This document shows, piece by piece, positions 59,055 through 64,000 of a DNA stretch of 64,000 nucleotides (positions within the stretch are counted from its first letter, which is position 1; each line of letters starts with the position of its first letter). Source of the stretch: Rhytidiadelphus loreus (lineage: Eukaryota; Streptophyta; Bryopsida; Hypnales; Hylocomiaceae); the NCBI GenBank assembly GCA_947034895.1, contig OX344762.1, positions 20,750,760 through 20,814,759 on the forward strand, given 5' to 3'. A model generated the notes under the pieces. The model ran no database searches and was not told where the DNA came from. It saw only the letters and a program-made list of their open reading frames with translations. Position numbers and translations under genes: made by a program.

Positions 59055-60482
59055 GCAAACCATCTTTCTTTACAATTATTTGTTGATTGTATGTTTTATC
59101 CTAAAATTAACAAAAAAATTAAATATACCATAAACATATTGTCACTATTTTGGTACCAAAGCTTACATTAATGATGTGGATGAATATCGTGGATGAGGAC
59201 TTCAAAGAAGAAAAGGCAACCTCTTTGAAGGCTACTGAACGTTAGAATAGAACGTGCCAAATGCTAGGCCAAACGTTGAATTTTCCGCTAGACAAGTTAT
59301 GAGCTGTACAATCCCTATTCAATGGACCACAACAATTTTGGTCATATTAAAGAGGTGTAGAGCATAGGAAATTGTTCACAAAAACATCCCAACCAACCAA
59401 ACTCGTCATCCCAAACTCACAGCCATTAGGAGGGCCCATTATCTTTGTAATGGTTGCAAAATATTTGAAGTAGGACATGTCCAATTGTGCACTAGCAACC
59501 TATACACTAAAGGTCATCCATAGAGAGATTTCTAATTTTGTTGTCTTTTCCAATTATGTCAAATAGGGAGCCTTAAAGTATCAACAATATGAGCTAAAAC
59601 CTTCATAGTGATTTATTGAATGTCTTCACTTTTATATTCTATACAATATTGCAACCTTACAACATGGTTGTAAAATGATAGAGACTTTAGTAAATGCGTT
59701 TAATTTTTTTTGAAGATAATTCAAGAATAATTATGGCTATTTGATACTTTAATGGTATTTACAAAATTTGACTTCAATTTTTTTTAATTTCTTACAAAAA
59801 AATTCCTAAAGAAAGTTTTATGTTTTGAAAATTCATGACCTTACTTGTGTAAAAATCTAAAAGTGAAAAATAACCTCAACTTACATATTAACTTTAAAGA
59901 CGTTTTTGGGCATTCATTTTGTAAAATAAAAGTAGATTTTGAAGCATTTGAGATAGAATGTAATCCTTCCAACTCTCCCTGAGAGAGCTCTAAATTCAAC
60001 TAATTTTTTTCTCAAGCAACTTTTGATATTCAGCCAACTTGAATATTTTTAGAAGGATTCTATAATTCTCCAAAAAAATTCATCCCCAAAGATAAAAAAA
60101 ACAATTCTTTTTATTGGTGCAATACAGAGGGATGATTGAAAGGAAGTCAAGGAACACAAGTTCTATTTTTGAAATCTAAGATCTTCAAGAAAGGTGTTTT
60201 TTACCACAACTTCAACTTTAAACCTCCAATAATCCACTGAAAATCACAACTAAAGTACATGGTATTATTTAGTATTACACCATTCCACCTAATAATTTTT
60301 TTATGTATTCCAAATATGTTTTTGTTTTAAAACATTCCTTGATTAGATATCCATTTTTGCCATTTTAGGGGATTTTAATACTACTCTAAACCAACAATTT
60401 CAAAACTATTAACGATGTTAGTACAATGAGACAAGGTTTCTCATTCAAAATATTTTCTCATGTTAGAATATTTTAGCAACAA
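59055..60482. other. Mostly anonymous, with a decayed coding-like patch
   Basis: Around 59360-59520 the plus strand reads through a stretch containing RRAHYLCNGCKIFEVGHVQL, protein-like with paired cysteines, but bounded by stops and unrecognised. The remainder is AT-rich without identifiable features. Confidence 0.3.
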
Positions 60483-60869
60483 GGGCAATTTTGTTAAAAT
60501 GGCGGTATTCCATGTGCCATTTTCAGTTCGCCCAATAAAAGTGACATTTAGGATTGGTATAGATTTTAAAAATCTTTAATATGTATAGATTTCCAAAAAT
60601 TAGGACTGGCATAGATTTTAGATTGCACGGTTTGAACTGTAAAAGTGACATCTATAACTGGTATAGATTTTAGAAAACTAGGACTGACAAAGATTTTAGA
60701 CTGCATAGTTTGAACTATAAAAGTGACATCTAGGACAAGTGTAGATTTCAGATTTCTAGGAAAGGTATAGATTTCAAACATCTAGGACTGCTGTACATTT
60801 CAAACCGCCCGGTCTAAACCGTAAAAATTGCCAAAGTAGCGAAATGGCACCATTTTAATGAAATTGCCC
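60483..60869. mobile_element. GGGCAATTTCG-ended foldback MITE, copy 2 (387 bp)
   Basis: Ends are GGGCAATTTTGTTAAAATGG and, inverted, GGGCAATTTCATTAAAATGG. The interior has repeated 'gtatagattt' and 'gacatctaggac' units. ACCGCCCGGTCT lies near one end. Confidence 0.8.
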
Positions 60870-61363
60870 ATTTCTAAGATGTATGAATGTCAATCTAAAA
60901 GCACATGTAGATCTAAGTAGATAGAGAATCAAAGTCCAAAGGATCATTAGATGCAACTTATACAAAAAGCTTCAGTAAATTATGTAGGCATATACATTCT
61001 ATGAATAGTTTTCAAAGGTACAAGCAATGCTTAATCACAACAACTTAGTATATATAGGTTCATTTTTACTATTTATACAACTTTTGTTGGTTCTACTATA
61101 AATATTCCAAAAAGAGTATTTCAATTATTTTTTAGTATTTATTTTTTAAAACTAAGCATGTGTGCCACTTCAAGTCTTCAACCATCTCAAAGGATGGAGA
61201 ATTTTTTTGTTCTAATTAACTCTTGGTCTACTGAAACTATACTTGTGGCTACATTGGTAGTGAATTGTAAAAAACAAGTAAAAAAAAGCTTTCCGGTCAC
61301 TTTATTCAACCTATACTTTTATACAAGTCTTGAGCTTGGTCTATTTGACCCTAATTTCTATAT
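60870..61363. other. No recognisable feature
   Basis: AT-rich spacer between two copies of the same MITE family. Confidence 0.5.
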
Positions 61364-61681
61364 GGGCAATTTCGTTAAAATGGCGCCATTCCACTATTTT
61401 GGCAGTTTTCACAGTTCAGACCGGGCGGTCTGAAATGTAAAACTGTCCTAGATGTTTGAAATCTATATCTTTTCTAGATTTCTGAAATCTACTCAAGTCC
61501 TAGATGTCACTTTAAAAATGCAGTCCCTGAAATTTGAAATCTATACACGTCCTAGATCTATGAAATCTATATAAATCAAAGATTTCTAAAATCTACACTT
61601 GTACTAGATGTTACTTTTACAGTTCAGAGCGGGCGGTCTGAAAATGGCACATGGAATACCGCCATTTTGACGAAATTGCCC
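61364..61681. mobile_element. GGGCAATTTCG-ended foldback MITE, copy 3 (318 bp)
   Basis: Ends are GGGCAATTTCGTTAAAATGG and, inverted, GGGCAATTTCGTCAAAATGG. CCGGGCGGTCTGAAA and GAGCGGGCGGTCTGAAA lie near each end. AT lies on both sides. Confidence 0.85.
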
Positions 61682-62009
61682 ATCTATTAGTATTGACCAA
61701 ATTTGTAGTATGTGATTGAAAATTAAAATTGCAATTCTACAAGAATATTCTATGCTTCTTAAAATCCAAAGTAAACAAATAATACAAAGACACCACAATA
61801 ATTGAATGCCTCTTGGTTTCTTGAAATTAATGCACTTTAGGAATGGCACAAAACCAACTACTTTACCATGCTTGCACCCTCCACACCTTTAAATTGTGAA
61901 TTGGGAGCATATCAAACAAAGCTGAGATGGATGAAAAAAAGTCTCAATCCTACCATATATGTCTTACTAGCAATGTCTACCCTATTGTGCAAAGGGCGCT
62001 CTGAAAGAC
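61682..62009. other. No recognisable feature
   Basis: Short AT-rich spacer before the Harbinger-like element. Confidence 0.5.
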
Positions 62010-62012
62010 TAA

Positions 62013-63205
62013 GAGCATCGCCACCAGTTGCACTCCAAATGACCACTGTACCCAAAAGTGGCGAGGACTTTGGAGTCCCGTGAGATGTGGTTGTGCCGTG
62101 ATCACATAGTGATCCCCACCAACAACCCTCTAAAATTGGATTGAGCACAATTTTTCAAGTGCCACTAAGGCACCGGACAGTGTGGCTTATTTTTGGAGCT
62201 ACAAATTTTAGGATTGAGTTTTTTTGTTGGACATTGCAATGGATCTATGGATTAAAAATAAAAACTTTATCTTGTACTCCACATGAACACATAGTAATGG
62301 ATTAAAAATAAAACTTTTAATGTTGTACTCCACATGAATACATAGTAATGGACTAAAAATAAAACTTTTTATCTTGTACCCCACATGAACACATAGTAAT
62401 GGACTAAAAATAAAAGGTTTATCTTTTACATTAAAGGTATGTATAACTTATACATGTACTTGTTAATATTTATAGAACTTATAATTTTAAGTTTGAATGA
62501 AATCTTATATAATGTTATGTTTTTATATAAAAAGTCTTTTATTATTTTTCCCATCCTTCAAGAGTGTGGTGTGTGCATTTAAACTTTTGGTTTCAAAGCG
62601 TCCACATATTCTTGAGGGTACACATGGGAAAAAGGCTTGTTCGTGTTATAGTGCTCCATGATGTGTCTCCAAAAATTTCCACTCTTCTGTCCAGTCCCTT
62701 ACTTTGGGTTTTATAAGGCTGTGTAAAAAAGAAAAACAAAGTTATTTCTCTTCTACCTCACAAAAATTTCCAAAAATTTCCAAAATAATATGAATTTTTT
62801 TAGACTTGTATTCATCTCTAAAAAATAAAATAAAAATTTGTCTTTTATATGTAGCTGCTTAATCAATATAATGAATAGAATAACACATCTACTAAAAAAA
62901 AGAGTACAGTTGTTTGTCCTCATCCTCACAAAAGTTCTTCCCCTTCTTCGCACCCCCCATTATCCTCTATTGCATCCACGTTGACATCCACTGTGCCCAC
63001 AGTGTTCATTGACCAAGTTAGCGTTGAATGTAATATTGCCCTCTACAAAGGCCCTTTGTTGCCGGGCAAATGTAGAAGTGACGGGATAAACGGCAAAAAT
63101 AGTACCGTGACGTGATGTTGGTGTGGAGCCATTTTCCGCTACCCAAGCAGGGCAAGTGCTGTGTACCGTTGCCGAGACCCTTGGAGACAACTGGTGGCGA
63201 TGCTC
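62013..63205. mobile_element. PIF/Harbinger-like element, 1193 bp, non-autonomous
   Basis: TAA at 62010-62012 and 63206-63208. Perfect inverted ends GAGCATCGCCACCAGTTG. Related in its end to the MITE at 46813-47075. No transposase or Myb-like frame is recognisable; the open frames at 62960-63236 (minus) are unclassified. It contains a 51-bp tandem repeat. Confidence 0.88.
62248..62427. repeat. 51-bp tandem repeat, about 3.5 copies
   Basis: The phrase 'ggattaaaaataaaa...cttgtactccacatgaacac...atagtaat' recurs at about 62248, 62299, 62350 and 62401. Confidence 0.9.
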
Positions 63206-63208
63206 TAA

Positions 63209-63567
63209 AGACATACAACCCAAGACAGAGACACAAACTGAGAGCTCTTAATTATATCCGTTAACCTACGTGATAGTTTTTTCCGATTTTCAGTTGACTT
63301 TCCTAGACAGATGGCTCCCCTTCAAATTAATCGAAACTGAAAGGGACTGGGCGACTTCTTCTTCGTTTTCTTTTACGGGATGTTAGTAATGGCCGTATCA
63401 TCCTCGAGTGAAACCAGAAGAGACTAGACTTCCTCTTCTTCAATCTTTTTTAGGCGATGTTGGTAAGGTATGTATCTTCTTTCCGGGGAAAATGAGTGTG
63501 CCCTAAATTCTAGACGAGGTTGACTTCACTCATACCCAGCCAGCGCTGGCGAAGTTGGCGTTCAGTG
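63209..63567. promoter_or_regulatory. Probable 5' flank of the right-edge gene
   Basis: GC content rises compared with the MITE cluster, pyrimidine tracts are common (for example near 63350 and 63430) and no long frame is open. No TATA box could be assigned. Confidence 0.3.
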
Positions 63568-64000
63568 ATGACACCAACTGCAAGACAGCTTCCTGGGACC
63601 TTGGAATGCAACAGGGAAGCCTCTTCTAGCAAATCCTCCGATCCATGCCGCTTCTCACTATTCAAAGCGAGTGCGATGGATGGAGTTCATAAACGCTTGG
63701 GTACGTTGCTAGCTGGATTCATATCGTCGGTCATACCAAATATAGACAACTTCTAGGACGCGGAGTAAAATCTTGCACTATGAATCAGAGGAGCCGAGGA
63801 AGGACTCGATGAATTATTTTCCCACCATATCAAGCAGATCGAAAAAGCCGCATTAACACCATCCGGCAAACAGATGAGTCACTTCCGAAGGGTACCCGAA
63901 AAGGCACAAAATCCAACAGCCACACTGCCACATGCAGCTCGCAATTGCCGCGCACAACTGGAAGAAGTGATCGAACTATTGATGGCGATCGAACGGAGTG
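63568..64000 (+). CDS. Unrecognised gene, 5' part only, two exons in window
   Basis: ATG at 63568 opens a frame to 63700, where G|GTACGT is a good donor. The frame stops in the intron. It resumes after CAGAG at 63791 in the correct phase and stays open to the edge of the window. Predicted residues about 1-45 are Ser/Lys-rich. Residues after the junction are helical in character (LDELFSHHIKQIEKAAL; then AQLEEVIELLMAIERS, a Leu/Glu heptad-like run). I do not recognise the family. Codon-like GC content, a short consensus intron of about 90 bp and phase retention support a real gene, but a chance open region cannot be excluded. It continues beyond the right edge. Confidence 0.4.

Noticed and set aside
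1..64000. CRISPR arrays, bacterial operons, rRNA genes, organelle insertions, viral genes
   Set aside because: None seen. The tandem arrays present are hairpin, mini- or microsatellite repeats without spacer-repeat organisation.

Overview
The window looks like nuclear DNA of a land plant. It is AT-rich, repeat-dense and gene-poor. It has one clear intron-containing gene with GT-AG splice sites, and DNA-transposon families typical of plants: CACTA, hAT-like, PIF/Harbinger, TA-flanked MITEs and tRNA-type SINEs. It also holds a piggyBac-type transposase relic and TTAA-flanked piggyBac-like MITEs. As far as I know these are rarely described in land plants, so a seed-free plant (bryophyte, lycophyte or fern) is a reasonable guess, but the sequence does not prove it. 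There are no operons, CRISPR arrays, rRNA genes or intact tRNA genes.

Layout. 1-12 kb: AT-rich repeats, a CACTA element carrying a long foldback (3.2-4.5 kb), and a decayed piggyBac transposase on the minus strand (7.9-9.0 kb). 11.5-14.6 kb: nested non-autonomous elements. 16.8-17.3 kb: hAT-like MITE. 18.2-25.8 kb: an island of visibly higher GC with no recognisable protein gene. It holds a long near-perfect hairpin and three dispersed microRNA-like hairpins that share an identical 24-nt 3' arm. 27.0-33.5 kb: a decayed element of about 6.5 kb with inverted termini, minus-strand coding remnants and a tandem array of palindromic hairpins. 33.5-42.6 kb: mostly anonymous AT-rich DNA with a SINE and MITEs.

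42.8-46.5 kb: the only confidently recognised gene, ALG5 (dolichyl-phosphate beta-glucosyltransferase). I model it as 11 coding exons and 337 residues, with phase kept across every junction. It makes dolichyl-phosphate-glucose, the ER glucose donor for N-glycan precursor assembly. A TTAA-type MITE relic lies against its 5' leader and a Harbinger-type MITE lies 3' of it.

46.8-63.2 kb: MITEs in series (Harbinger, CACTA, TA-flanked, piggyBac-like and a CATTA-ended family), several nested in one another. 63.57 kb to the right edge: the probable 5' end of an unrecognised two-exon-plus gene that runs out of the window.

All element boundaries were read by eye from terminal inverted repeats and target-site duplications. 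Superfamily assignments other than CACTA, piggyBac (TTAA) and Harbinger (TAA) are less secure.
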